Shown here in pieces: positions 25,653-34,417 of a stretch of 64,000 bases of DNA. Source of the DNA: Adlercreutzia muris. GTDB taxonomy: Bacteria > Actinomycetota > Coriobacteriia > Coriobacteriales > Eggerthellaceae. The notes under the pieces were generated by a model, which ran no database searches, had not been told where the DNA came from, and saw nothing but the letters and a program-made list of their open reading frames with translations. The first letter of the stretch is position 1. Each line of letters begins with the position of its first letter. A program made the position numbers and the translations under genes. The stretch is from positions 1 to 64,000 of the forward strand of contig NZ_WAJS01000008.1 in assembly GCF_008831045.1 (NCBI RefSeq). The letters run 5' to 3'.

Positions 25653-28115
25653 TCAGTAGGGCTGCTCCAAATCGCCGTGGGCCGCCGCATCGGTGGAAAG
25701 GGGCGAGAAAGCCCCGGCGCGATAGCGGTCGAGGGCCACTTCCGCGATCATGCCGGCGTTGTCGCCGCAGGAGGCCAGCGGGGGCATCACGAGCCGCACC
25801 CCCAACTCGGCGCAGAGCCGCTCGTAGGCCGCCCGCAGCGTCGGGTTGGCCGCCACGCCGCCGCCGAGGCAGAACGTCGGCGCCCCGGTCTTTTCCAGGG
25901 CCGTCCGGGCCTTGGCCACCTGCACGTCCACCACAGCGGCCGTGAAGCTCGCGCAGATGTCGGGCACGTTCAGCGGGCGGCCCGCCTCGCGCTCGTTGTT
26001 GATGTAGGTGACCACGGCGGTCTTCAAGCCTGAAAGCGAGAAGCGCAAATCTCCCGAATGCAGCATGGCCCGGGGGAAGGAAATGGCCGCGGGGTCGCCC
26101 TCGGCGGCGAACTTCGACACCACCGGGCCGCCTGGATAACCGAGCCCCAGGGCCTTGGCCACCTTGTCGAAGGCCTCGCCTACCGCGTCGTCGATGGTGG
26201 CACCGAGCACGCGGTAGTCGCCCCAGCCGGCCATATACACGAGCATGGTGTTGCCGCCGGACACTAGCGACACCACCGCCGGGGGAGCAAAGTCCTCCAG
26301 GCCGATCTTGTTGGCGTAGAGGTGCCCCTCCAGGTGGTTCACAACGATGAAGGGAAGATCGGCGCCCCAGGCCGCCCCCTTGGCGAAGGCCACCCCCACC
26401 ACGAGCGCTCCCACGAGCCCCGGGGCATAGGTGACGGCCACGGCATCCAGGTCGCGCCAGGCCAGGGCGGCGCAGCCGAGGCTTTCCGCGGCCCGGTCCA
26501 GGGCCTCGTCGCACACGCCGCAGATGGCCTCGATATGCTTGCGGCTGGCAATCTCGGGCACCACTCCGCCGAAGCGGGCGTGGAAGTCCACCTGAGTCGC
26601 CACCACATCGGAGCGCAGCGCACCCGTACCGTCGATGACGGCGGCTGCCGTCTCGTCGCAGGACGACTCAATGGCGAGGATGAGCGGACGCATTGCGGCC
26701 ACCGCCTCCCCTTCCGGAATGCCTCCGCTGGGCGCCGTTCCCGGCCCTGGCTCGGACGCGGGCGCCGGTGCAGCCGGCTCCCCGTTGGGTAGGGCCGCCA
26801 GGGCCAGGGTGGGTAGCGGGCCCGTCATGATGACGGCATCCTCTCCGTCGGAATAGTAACGCGGGCGCTTCCCCGCCACAGTCAGGCCGAGAGCCCCGTA
26901 GAGCGCCTGGGCGCCCGCGTTGGCCGCGCGCACTTCCAGCGAGCAGGTGCGGGCCCCCAGGTTGCGCGCGTCGTCGGCCACGCGGGCCAGCAAGGCACGC
27001 GCGATGCCGTGGCGGCGCCAAGCGGGATCCACCCCCACCTTCAGGATCTGCACGTCGCCGTCCACTACCCAGCCGCCGGCATAGCCCACCAAGGGCGCGT
27101 CGGCCGTAAGCGGCATCTTCGGGTCGGCGGCGTAGGCGGCCCACCACACGCGGTCGACCCGTCCCAGCTCGTCGACCACCAGAGCCTCGCTCCATGCGTC
27201 GGTTCCCATCACCGCGGCTTCCAGGGCCGCCACGTCGGCTCCGTGCCGCGCGTCCAGGGGCTTGTAGGCAATGCCCTCGCCGTTGGCCCGGGCGTTGGCG
27301 ATGGCCGTGTCGTTCATGGTCACATGCTTGCTGCCGCGCTTGCCCGCCAGGGCGTCGTCGGCCCGGGCCAGGCGCTGCCGCTCGTTCTCCTCGGCGTCGG
27401 ACAGGCGCGTGTACACCGGCAGCAGCAGACCGGGATCGTGCCGGCGCGCGTCGAGGGGGTCGCACTGTCCCGCCCGCCAGGCCGCCTGCACCGCCTGCAG
27501 CAGGCCGCAGCCCGTCGGCGCCCACCGGTCCTCGGGCGCGAAGGGGCCCGCGCCGGCGAACAAGTCGCCGTACTTGCGCAGTCCGTCGCCGGCAACGAAA
27601 TCAGCCGGGCCGCCCGCAGCCAGCTCTTCGGCGGCCTCGGCGGCCTTCACCACCCGGTCGGCCGTCAGGCGCACGGCGCCGTCATCGGTCAGCGAGAAGC
27701 GCACCGGGTACACCTCCCGGCGCATGGCGTCGGCCACCACCGCACCGGTGCCGCGCAGACCCGCGTCCCACAGGCCCCAAGCCACGGCATCCAAGGAAGA
27801 GACCCCCACAAGGGCGGCGCCCAGGGCGCTCGCAATGCCCTTGGCCGTGGCGAGGGCGATGCGCACGCCGGTAAACGACCCTGGCCCGCGGCCCACGACC
27901 ACGCAGGCGATCTCGTCGCGGGCCGCGCCCGCTTCGGCGCACAGGCGATCGATGCGGGGAACGAGCTGAGTGTTCGAGGCCCGCCGCGCCTCCACTTCCG
28001 CCGAGGCCACGACCGTCACCGCGGACCTGTCGGCATCGAGCAGCCCGAGCCCCAGGGCAATGACCTCGTTGGCGGTGTCGAAAGCGAGAACGAAGGAGCG
28101 CGCAGCTGTACTCAC
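25653..28115 (-). CDS. tsaD: TsaB-RimI-TsaD fusion (tRNA t6A synthesis and N-acetyltransferase)
   Basis: One reading frame joins three usually separate proteins. Residues 1-~240 are TsaB (LAFDTANEVIALGLG; GRGPGSFTGVRIALATAKG), the t6A-complex scaffold. About 267-440 is a RimI-type GNAT acetyltransferase with the acetyl-CoA loop RRHGIARALL and the C-terminal ANAGAQALYGALG. From 475 is TsaD (ILAIESSCDETAAAV; metal-site NHLEGHLYA; SGGNTMLV), which transfers threonylcarbamoyl to A37 of tRNAs. I choose the GTG at 28115: GGAAGAGG is five bases upstream, and the in-frame ATG at 28130 is part of that ribosome site. This gives 820 residues. A TACAAT box lies upstream near 28155. tsaE lies 284 bases upstream on the same strand. 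Confidence 0.94.
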   Translation of the reverse strand: MSTAARSFVLAFDTANEVIALGLGLLDADRSAVTVVASAEVEARRASNTQLVPRIDRLCAEAGAARDEIACVVVGRGPGSFTGVRIALATAKGIASALGAALVGVSSLDAVAWGLWDAGLRGTGAVVADAMRREVYPVRFSLTDDGAVRLTADRVVKAAEAAEELAAGGPADFVAGDGLRKYGDLFAGAGPFAPEDRWAPTGCGLLQAVQAAWRAGQCDPLDARRHDPGLLLPVYTRLSDAEENERQRLARADDALAGKRGSKHVTMNDTAIANARANGEGIAYKPLDARHGADVAALEAAVMGTDAWSEALVVDELGRVDRVWWAAYAADPKMPLTADAPLVGYAGGWVVDGDVQILKVGVDPAWRRHGIARALLARVADDARNLGARTCSLEVRAANAGAQALYGALGLTVAGKRPRYYSDGEDAVIMTGPLPTLALAALPNGEPAAPAPASEPGPGTAPSGGIPEGEAVAAMRPLILAIESSCDETAAAVIDGTGALRSDVVATQVDFHARFGGVVPEIASRKHIEAICGVCDEALDRAAESLGCAALAWRDLDAVAVTYAPGLVGALVVGVAFAKGAAWGADLPFIVVNHLEGHLYANKIGLEDFAPPAVVSLVSGGNTMLVYMAGWGDYRVLGATIDDAVGEAFDKVAKALGLGYPGGPVVSKFAAEGDPAAISFPRAMLHSGDLRFSLSGLKTAVVTYINNEREAGRPLNVPDICASFTAAVVDVQVAKARTALEKTGAPTFCLGGGVAANPTLRAAYERLCAELGVRLVMPPLASCGDNAGMIAEVALDRYRAGAFSPLSTDAAAHGDLEQPY

Positions 28116-28213
28116 GGAAACCTCTTCCATGCCGTATCGGTATTTCGTTCCGGTATTGTACCGCAGCCCCCGCGGCCCGCCGAGCGGCACGGGCCGCGAC
28201 GCGCGACTGCCGA

Positions 28214-28345
28214 CGCGAGATGCAAAAAATGACGGTTGAGCGAGTTCGTCTGCGACCACAAGCATGCTCGAGCGAGGTTTTGGCCCGGAAAGGGAGGCGC
28301 GCCGGCCTCCTCGGCTCGCGAAAACGTCATTTCCCGCATCTCGCG
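28214..28345. repeat. Intergenic palindrome between tsaE and the tsaD fusion
   Basis: Arms 28214-28234 and 28325-28345 are inverted copies matching at 18 of 21 bases (GCGAGATGC...ATGACG). Within the left half, 28238-28256 matches the GAGCGAGTTCnnnnGCGAC core of the hairpin repeats at 55911-56000 and 62402-62491, suggesting a divergent member of that family. Confidence 0.6.
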
Positions 28346-28398
28346 GCCCTTGGCTCGCCGCAGGCGAAACACAGGACAGCAGCCGGCGGCACAGGCGC

Positions 28399-28911
28399 CT
28401 ACAGCTTACACTTCCCCAAACGCGCCTTGGAGTCGTTGGCCCACACGCACAGAAGCTGACGAGCGCGGCTGCCGTAGGAATGGGCCACGATACGGCGAGA
28501 CTCGTCGGACTCAACGGTGACAGTCAGCTCCAGGTAGTCGTAGGGCATGTCCTCGGGGAACTTCTCGGCCCATTCCACGAAGGCAACTCCGTCGCCGTCG
28601 CCGTCGATGGCGCTGTAGTAGTCGATGTCCTCCAGCTGGAAACGATCGTCCAGCCGGTACAGATCATAATGGCGCACGGGAATGCGGCCCTCGCCGTATT
28701 CCAGCAGAATGTTGAAGGTGGGACTCGTGACCGGCGAGCGCACGCCGAGGGCGGCGGCCACCCCCTGCACGAACTGGGTCTTACCGGCGCCCAAGTCGCC
28801 ATCGAGCACCACCACATCGCCCGGATGCAGGTAGGGCGCCAACGTGGAGGCGAGCTGCTTGGTCGCCTCGGGGGTGGAAGTGGTGCGCTGGTATGTCAGT
28901 CCGTTTGCCAT
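28399..28911 (-). CDS. tsaE: tRNA t6A ATPase TsaE
   Basis: Small P-loop ATPase that drives turnover of the TsaBD complex. 170 residues with Walker [10 protein letters not shown] (about 38-46), the switch segment [10 protein letters not shown] and the family's YDLYRLDD block. TAAGAT ends six bases before the ATG and no Shine-Dalgarno site is present, which suggests a leaderless mRNA. It is upstream of its functional partner, the tsaB-rimI-tsaD fusion. Confidence 0.95.
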   Translation of the reverse strand: MANGLTYQRTTSTPEATKQLASTLAPYLHPGDVVVLDGDLGAGKTQFVQGVAAALGVRSPVTSPTFNILLEYGEGRIPVRHYDLYRLDDRFQLEDIDYYSAIDGDGDGVAFVEWAEKFPEDMPYDYLELTVTVESDESRRIVAHSYGSRARQLLCVWANDSKARLGKCKL

Positions 28912-29113
28912 GGCCCTATCTTACGGCCCGCGCCCCATAGCGCAAGTCCCGCCAGGGCAAACGCGCAAAACCCGACCGAATTACCCATATTCCTTACGAT
29001 TTCTTAGGCTGGGGGCCCTACAGCGGTTCTCGCCGAGAAGACCGGTGCCGCCTCCGCCAGACGGCACGCCGTTCCCGCTCGCGCCCGCTTGCCCGCGCGA
29101 TGCCCCGGGAAAG

Positions 29114-29935
29114 CTACTTCGCGGACTTGGTGCGATGACAGGCGTACATGGTCGCGCCCACGAGCACGCCGCCCACGATGTTGCCGAGCGTGACGGGAAT
29201 GAGGTTCGCCGCGATGAAGTCCCCGAAGGTGAGCAGGGCCGTGTTGATGCCGGCCGCGTCGATCATGCCGGTGTAGGCCGGGTTCATATAGGCGAAGATG
29301 CCCGCCGGCACATAGTACATGTCGGCCACGCAGTGCTCGAGGCCGGCCAGCACAAACCCCATGATGGGGAAGAAGATACCGAGGATGCGACCGGCGGTGT
29401 CCTGGGCGGTGTTGGCCTGGTACACCGCGATGCACACCATGAGGTTGCAGAAGATGCCCAGCACGAAAGCGTTCGCCCACGGCAGCCCGTTCTTTGCGGC
29501 CGCCACCTTGGCCGTGTACACGGCCAAGTCGCCCCCGCCGATGTTCAACTGGCCGAAGAACGCCATGCAGGCGGCCAGAAGCACCGCGCCCACGAGGTTG
29601 CCGGTGAACACGATGCCCCAATTGCGCAGCAGACGCCCCCAGGTGATGCGGCCGTCCAGCGCCGCCGTGATCATAAGGGCGTTGCCCGTGAACAGCTCGG
29701 TGCCCATGAGGATGACCATCATGAGTCCCACGGGGAAGATGAGGCCCGATACGAGGCGCACCATGCCGGCGTTGTCGAGGGCGTGGGCCGCCGTGGAGGA
29801 GGTCACGCCGCCTAGGCCGATGAGCAGACCTGCGGCCACGGCGAGGACGAACAGGCGCCACGCCGGCGATGCCGCCTTCCCCACCGAAGCCTTCATGTAG
29901 TTGTCGGTGATCTCGGTGGGCGTGAAGATGGGCAT
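29114..29935 (-). CDS. Formate/nitrite transporter family channel
   Basis: FocA/NirC-type pentameric membrane channel, 273 residues from MPIFTPTEITD (29935), with AGGAG seven bases upstream. Six hydrophobic segments are visible, with the family's half-helix motifs GTELFTGNALM and NLIPVTLGNIVGGVLVGA. The open frame continues further upstream, but the preceding codons do not look like protein and precede the ribosome site. In an organism with Nap and NrfA, nitrite or formate are both sensible substrates; the sequence does not decide. Confidence 0.92.
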   Translation of the reverse strand: MPIFTPTEITDNYMKASVGKAASPAWRLFVLAVAAGLLIGLGGVTSSTAAHALDNAGMVRLVSGLIFPVGLMMVILMGTELFTGNALMITAALDGRITWGRLLRNWGIVFTGNLVGAVLLAACMAFFGQLNIGGGDLAVYTAKVAAAKNGLPWANAFVLGIFCNLMVCIAVYQANTAQDTAGRILGIFFPIMGFVLAGLEHCVADMYYVPAGIFAYMNPAYTGMIDAAGINTALLTFGDFIAANLIPVTLGNIVGGVLVGATMYACHRTKSAK

Positions 29936-29946
29936 GGTCGCTCTCC

Positions 29947-29987
29947 TTCTCGTGAATGTCAGTGAAAGACATATCATTTCACGAGAA
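29947..29987 (-). promoter_or_regulatory. Inverted repeat in the leader of the formate/nitrite channel gene
   Basis: TTCTCGTGAA and TTCACGAGAA, ten-base arms 21 bases apart. The arm nearer the gene abuts its ribosome binding site, so it could be a protein operator or a translation-controlling hairpin. Confidence 0.45.
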
Positions 29988-30127
29988 AGCCCCTGACGCT
30001 GCGTCATCATTGCGCCAATCGGCTGACGGCGCGACCTCCTTTGTCTTTTCCCGCAATTCCCATCCAACTTAGCACGGCGAATGCGAAGATGCGGGCACTG
30101 TTTCCAAAAGCGCCTCCATACAGGTGC

Positions 30128-30182
30128 TTCCCCATTTTATGGGAAGCACTCCGAGCAAAACTATCCCCATTCCATGGGAAGC
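30128..30182. promoter_or_regulatory. Two operator-like dyads in the divergent region
   Basis: Two near-identical sites, TTCCCCATTTTATGGGAAGC (30128-30147) and ATCCCCATTCCATGGGAAGC (30163-30182), each contain the perfect dyad CCCAT-N3-ATGGG. Their 35-base spacing is between three and four helical turns. They sit between the divergent formate/nitrite channel and flavoreductase genes, upstream of the latter. The LuxR-type protein at 32007-33446 is the nearest candidate regulator. Confidence 0.6.
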
Positions 30183-30272
30183 GCGAGCCGGCTTCATGGG
30201 CCATGATGATCACTGGCAAGAGACGTTCGGGCACCGCAGTCCGCGTCCAAGAAACAGTGCAAGGAGGGACTC

Positions 30273-31967
30273 ATGCAGACCATGGATCGCAGAATGTTCA
30301 TCAAAGGCGGCATCGGCGCAGCGGCCGGAACCGCCCTGCTGGGAATGGCGGGGTGCGCCCCATCCGCCACTGCAAGCGGGAAATTGGCCGACACCGCAAA
30401 CGACGAGCTTCCCACCGACCTCAAGGAGAGCGACTTCGATTTCAGCATCGTAGAGCGCGAGCCGATCACCGAGTTCGCCGCCGAGGAAACCTACGACATC
30501 GTCGTAGTAGGCGCGGGCTGCGCCGGCGTGCCCGCCGTACTTACCGCCGTGGAAGAGGGCGCAAAGGTAGCCTGTCTCCAGAAAGAGGCCGTGGTGTCCG
30601 CCAATGGCAACGGTTGCTCCTTCGTCGCAAAAGAGCACTCCACCCCCGCCGGCATCAAGCGCTGGCGCAGCGACTGGGCCCGCCTTAACGACTGGAGGAT
30701 CAACAACGACTTGTTCGACTACTATGTGGAATACGCCGAGGAAGCCGTGCCGTGGGTGATATCCCAGGGCCGCTCCGTCGGCATCGAGCCCATCGAGTTC
30801 CTCACCGACAGCTCCATCCGCTACGATGACGGCAGCGTTGTCGCCGTTTGCGACGCGACCCAAGCCTCGAATCAGGACCTCATGACCGCTCTCGCCCAAA
30901 AGGCAGCCGACGGCGGTGCCACGTTCTACTACGAAACCCCCTGCGTGCAGCTCGTCCAGGAAGAGGACGGCACCATCACCGGCGCCATCGGCAAGCAAAA
31001 AGACGGCACCTATGTGAAGCTCACCGCCACAAAGGGCGTAGTGCTGGCCGCCGGCGATTACATGAACAACGAGTCTATGGTGGATCGGAACATGCGCGAT
31101 GCGTCCATGTTCCCCCTCTGCCTGGTCAACCACACAGGTGACGGGCACATCCTCGGCATTCTGGCAGGCGGGCGCATGGCACCGCTCGGACACGCCCGGC
31201 AGATCCACACCAACTATATCGGCCCCTTCATGTTCTATCCCTTCCTGGCCCTCGATGTCAACGGCAAGCGCTTCTGCAACGAAACCATTCCGATGAGCAG
31301 CCTGAACATCTCCATGTCCGCCACCTACAAACCCGAGGATCGCGGCATCCACTACCGCATCTTCGACTCTAAGACCGAAGGCGCCGTGGAGGGCATCCCC
31401 GGCGTACCGCCGGTGGCCCTCGTAGGCGAGGGCAGCGCCTGGATGGATCCCGAAACGGTGGTGTCGGGGAATACCCTCGAGGAGCTCTGCGAGGCGGCCG
31501 GCATTCCCGTCCAGGAGGGAGTGGCCAGCATCGAGCGATACAACGAGCTGTGCGCCAAGGGCGCCGACGACGATTTCGGCGTGGCCGGATCCGACATGGC
31601 GGCCATAGACACTCCCCCGTTCTTCTGCATCAAGGGAGATGTGGGCATCTCGGGCATCAACGCCGGTATCATGGTGGACAACCGCTACCGAGTGACCGAC
31701 GGCGAGGGCAATCCCATTCCCGGCCTCTACGCCGCCGGCATCCAGGCGGGCAACCCCTGCGGGGGCATCAACTGGAACATGCCGGGCGGCTTCTCGAACG
31801 CGCATATCTTCACCGCCGGACGCTACACCGTCATCCACGCGCTAACTGGGGACATGACACCCTCGAACCCGGCGAGCTTCGATTCTATCGCCGACTCCTT
31901 CATCGGGGAAGACGGCGGCTACGCCTGGGACAGCCCCGCTTGCGCCACGGCCATCTCGGTCTGGTAA
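30273..31967 (+). CDS. Tat-exported FAD-dependent reductase lipoprotein
   Basis: Fumarate-reductase/flavocytochrome c-like flavoprotein, 564 residues, expected to reduce an unsaturated or otherwise oxidised organic substrate outside the cytoplasm. The N-terminus has a twin-arginine signal (DRRMFIKGG, Arg6-Arg7) ending in a lipobox (GMAGC, Cys28). The FAD fold begins YDIVVVGAGCAGVPA, and the C-terminal FAD-contact block is GLYAAGIQAGNPCGGINW. There is no FMN-binding or heme domain, so the electron donor must be separate. AAGGAGG precedes the start. A LuxR-family gene converges on it, the usual regulator arrangement for such enzymes in this family. The substrate cannot be deduced. Confidence 0.9.
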   Translation: MQTMDRRMFIKGGIGAAAGTALLGMAGCAPSATASGKLADTANDELPTDLKESDFDFSIVEREPITEFAAEETYDIVVVGAGCAGVPAVLTAVEEGAKVACLQKEAVVSANGNGCSFVAKEHSTPAGIKRWRSDWARLNDWRINNDLFDYYVEYAEEAVPWVISQGRSVGIEPIEFLTDSSIRYDDGSVVAVCDATQASNQDLMTALAQKAADGGATFYYETPCVQLVQEEDGTITGAIGKQKDGTYVKLTATKGVVLAAGDYMNNESMVDRNMRDASMFPLCLVNHTGDGHILGILAGGRMAPLGHARQIHTNYIGPFMFYPFLALDVNGKRFCNETIPMSSLNISMSATYKPEDRGIHYRIFDSKTEGAVEGIPGVPPVALVGEGSAWMDPETVVSGNTLEELCEAAGIPVQEGVASIERYNELCAKGADDDFGVAGSDMAAIDTPPFFCIKGDVGISGINAGIMVDNRYRVTDGEGNPIPGLYAAGIQAGNPCGGINWNMPGGFSNAHIFTAGRYTVIHALTGDMTPSNPASFDSIADSFIGEDGGYAWDSPACATAISVW

Positions 31968-31993
31968 TCGACCACTTTTCGCCCTCCCCCCCT

Positions 31994-32023
31994 GCGACCG
32001 GGCCCCTCAGCGGGCCCGGTCGC
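31994..32023 (+). terminator. Terminator of the flavoreductase gene, overlapping the LuxR 3' end
   Basis: Twelve-bp perfect stem GCGACCGGGCCC/GGGCCCGGTCGC with a 6-base loop, followed by CTTTGT. The right arm encodes the last codons of the convergent LuxR gene. Confidence 0.85.
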
Positions 32024-33446
32024 CTTTGTCCACAGCCTCGTTCACCATGTCGATGAGCTCTTGACGCGAGTGCACGCCGAGCTTTCGATAGAGGCTCTTT
32101 GCATAGGTTTGGATGCTGTTCACCGACAGGAACAAGCGCTCGGCAATCTTTTTCTGGGTGTTACCGCGGTAGAGCAGCCCGAGCACTTCGCTCTCCCGCT
32201 CGCTCAAGCCATGTTCGTCGGCCAGAGCGGCGATAACCGCCGACACATCGATGGCGCCCGCAAGGTACCCAGAGCGCGCGGGATCCGCACCGTCAAGGCG
32301 CAGTCGCACGAACCAGAGCATCCCCAGCGTCATGACAAAGGCCGTAACGAGCATGACGGCATTGACGACTGAATCCATCTGCGCGGAAGGGAGCCCGACA
32401 AGTCCGATGGCGTGAATGGCGCAATCGACGGCAACGGTGAGCATGGGCGCGACAACCGCGGACTGCCACCAAGGAAGACCCCGCGCGCGCATCCCCTCTT
32501 GAACCGCCACCCACAGCAGCATGATGGCCATGGGACGGCTCGACAGGATCAAAGCTCGGCATAGGACGGCCAGCGGCGCATACAGCAGGGCGGTGCAATA
32601 GAGGCAGGCGATGCAGAGGATGAAGAAACCGAGCCACGGATAGCCCGCGCGACCCTGGCGCCATGCAGCGAATGCGCAGAGGCAAAAAGCCGGGTAGAGC
32701 CCAAGGGCGATGGCGCAATGGATCCATCCATCGGAAAACCACGTCTCACCCCGAGCCACCGACGAGAGGCTCATGAACGCCCCGCTTCCCAGCAGGTAGC
32801 ACAGTAGAATGGCAGCCGCGAGCGCAGCAGCACGACCCGAAAGCGACAACGCAGGGCGTGGCGGAGACGGCGGCTCGGAATCACTGCGGCCGAGGCGGCC
32901 GAGAATCACCAGGAAGACACCGCCCAAGGCGGGCATGAGCGGGTTGGAGATCTCCCCGGTGGGCAGAGGATCCGTAAGCGCCACGATAGCCTCGCCGATC
33001 AGGAACGACAGGAACAGGGAGAGGGCGAGCATGACGGCGTTGTCCCGAGAAGACAAGCGCCGCGATGCCCCCGCAAGGGCAACGGCGACCACCACGCCAT
33101 AGATCGCCACGATGGCGGGGTAGGCGACCATCAGCCAAAGCGGTATCGCTCCGATATGAGCGCTGACAATGAGCGCGGCGCCGCAGGCAAGCAGCGCGGC
33201 GCCGGACCCAACGACAGCCATCGTGCTTTCGGCCACCCGCTCGGCCAGACCGTCACGAAGCGCTACGAGAACCCCGCCTGAAAGGGCCATCGTAATGAGC
33301 GTGACAACGTTGCTGGCGAATACAGGGGCCGCATCGTAGGAGGTATAGGATTCGGGCACTACGTTCGACGGGTAGGGAAACAGCACGAACAACGCCCAAA
33401 AGCAGGCGTAGGCCAACGCGAGCAGCAGGATACGCAGCTTGTTCAA
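32007..33446 (-). CDS. LuxR-family regulator with multi-helix membrane domain
   Basis: About 479 residues from a TTG at 33446 (LNKLRILLLALAYACF), chosen because GGGGAGAGAGG directly precedes it. An in-frame ATG at 33524 would add an implausible polar leader. About a dozen hydrophobic segments fill residues 1-~400 (for example ALFVLFPYP, AIVAIYGVVVAVALA). The C-terminal LuxR helix-turn-helix is LSERESEVLGLLYRGNTQKK followed by LFLSVNSIQTYAKSLYRKLG. Membrane LuxR proteins of this form are typical of Eggerthellaceae and usually sit beside substrate-specific reductases. It is convergent with the flavoreductase gene. Confidence 0.88.
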   Translation of the reverse strand: MNKLRILLLALAYACFWALFVLFPYPSNVVPESYTSYDAAPVFASNVVTLITMALSGGVLVALRDGLAERVAESTMAVVGSGAALLACGAALIVSAHIGAIPLWLMVAYPAIVAIYGVVVAVALAGASRRLSSRDNAVMLALSLFLSFLIGEAIVALTDPLPTGEISNPLMPALGGVFLVILGRLGRSDSEPPSPPRPALSLSGRAAALAAAILLCYLLGSGAFMSLSSVARGETWFSDGWIHCAIALGLYPAFCLCAFAAWRQGRAGYPWLGFFILCIACLYCTALLYAPLAVLCRALILSSRPMAIMLLWVAVQEGMRARGLPWWQSAVVAPMLTVAVDCAIHAIGLVGLPSAQMDSVVNAVMLVTAFVMTLGMLWFVRLRLDGADPARSGYLAGAIDVSAVIAALADEHGLSERESEVLGLLYRGNTQKKIAERLFLSVNSIQTYAKSLYRKLGVHSRQELIDMVNEAVDKGDRAR

Positions 33447-33556
33447 CCTCTCTCCCCTCGAATCAGAACCGGTCGCGCGCGGCCCCAGGGGGCCGCCACC
33501 ATTATACCCGCCATCTGCCCCCAAGGGGCAAGGCTCGTTTCACGAGTCGTCCGCCC

Positions 33557-34417
33557 CTAGCGCTGCCCAGCCTCGGCCGCCTGCACCACATGGGCCATGG
33601 TAACCGTGGTGGTCACGCCGCCGAGGCCCCGGGGCACCGGCGTGATGGCGCCTTCGGGCCCCAGCACGGATTCCACGGCGTCGAAGTCCACATCGCCGCA
33701 GAGGTTGCCCGCCTCGTCGAAGTTGATTCCCACGTCGAGCACCGTCTGGCCCGGCGCGAAGTACTCCGGCCCGAAAGCGCGGGCCCGGCCCGTGGCGCAC
33801 ACGACGATGTCGGCCTCGCGGGTATGGGCCGCCGCGTCGGCGGTACGGGAATGGGCTAGGGTGACCGTGGCGTGGCGGGCCAAGAGCATCATGGCCACGG
33901 GCCGCCCGATCACCAGGCTGCGACCGAGCACCACCACCCGCTTGCCCTTAACGGGAATGTCGTAGAAGTCCAGGGTCTCCAGACAGGCCCGGGCCGTGGC
34001 CGGGGGAAAGCCCTCCCCCGTATCGGCGAACACCCCGGCCAGCGATGCCGAGCCGATGCCGTCGATGTCCTTTTCCGGGGCCAGTCGATCGCACACGGCC
34101 CGCTCGTCCATGGAGGGGGGCAAGGGGCGGAACATGAGGCAGCCGTGGATGCCGTCGTCGGCGTTCACCGCATCGATCACCGCTTCCAGCTCGCCTTGGG
34201 GGGCATCGGCCGGCAGCTCGAAGCGGCGCACGGCGAGCCCCAAGGCCTCGGCCCGCTTGCACGCGGTGCGCTCGTAGGACAGATCGTCCGGACGCACTCC
34301 CACCCGCACGATGGCCAGCGTCGGAGTCACGCCGACCGCGGACAGGCGCTCGATGCGGGGCGCCAGATCGTCGACCAGGGCCGCCGACACTTCCTTGCCA
34401 GTGAGCAGCTTCGCCAT
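33557..34417 (-). CDS. folD: Bifunctional methylene-THF dehydrogenase/cyclohydrolase FolD
   Basis: Interconverts 5,10-methylene-, methenyl- and 10-formyl-tetrahydrofolate with NADP(H). 286 residues from MAKLLTGKEVSAAL (34417). Visible signatures are the catalytic segment DDLSYERTACKRAEALG (Lys within CKRAE), PEKDIDGIG and the nucleotide-binding GRSLVIGRPVAMML, and the C-terminal PVPRGLGGVTTTVT. FolD normally has YVxxKxK where this has YERTACK, a variation worth checking. Its ATG overlaps the fchA stop (TAATG). Confidence 0.93.
   Translation of the reverse strand: MAKLLTGKEVSAALVDDLAPRIERLSAVGVTPTLAIVRVGVRPDDLSYERTACKRAEALGLAVRRFELPADAPQGELEAVIDAVNADDGIHGCLMFRPLPPSMDERAVCDRLAPEKDIDGIGSASLAGVFADTGEGFPPATARACLETLDFYDIPVKGKRVVVLGRSLVIGRPVAMMLLARHATVTLAHSRTADAAAHTREADIVVCATGRARAFGPEYFAPGQTVLDVGINFDEAGNLCGDVDFDAVESVLGPEGAITPVPRGLGGVTTTVTMAHVVQAAEAGQR

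Noticed and set aside
33447-33524. ATG start of the LuxR-family gene at 33524
   Set aside because: It would add a polar Gly-rich leader, while a TTG with a strong ribosome site directly precedes the first hydrophobic helix.
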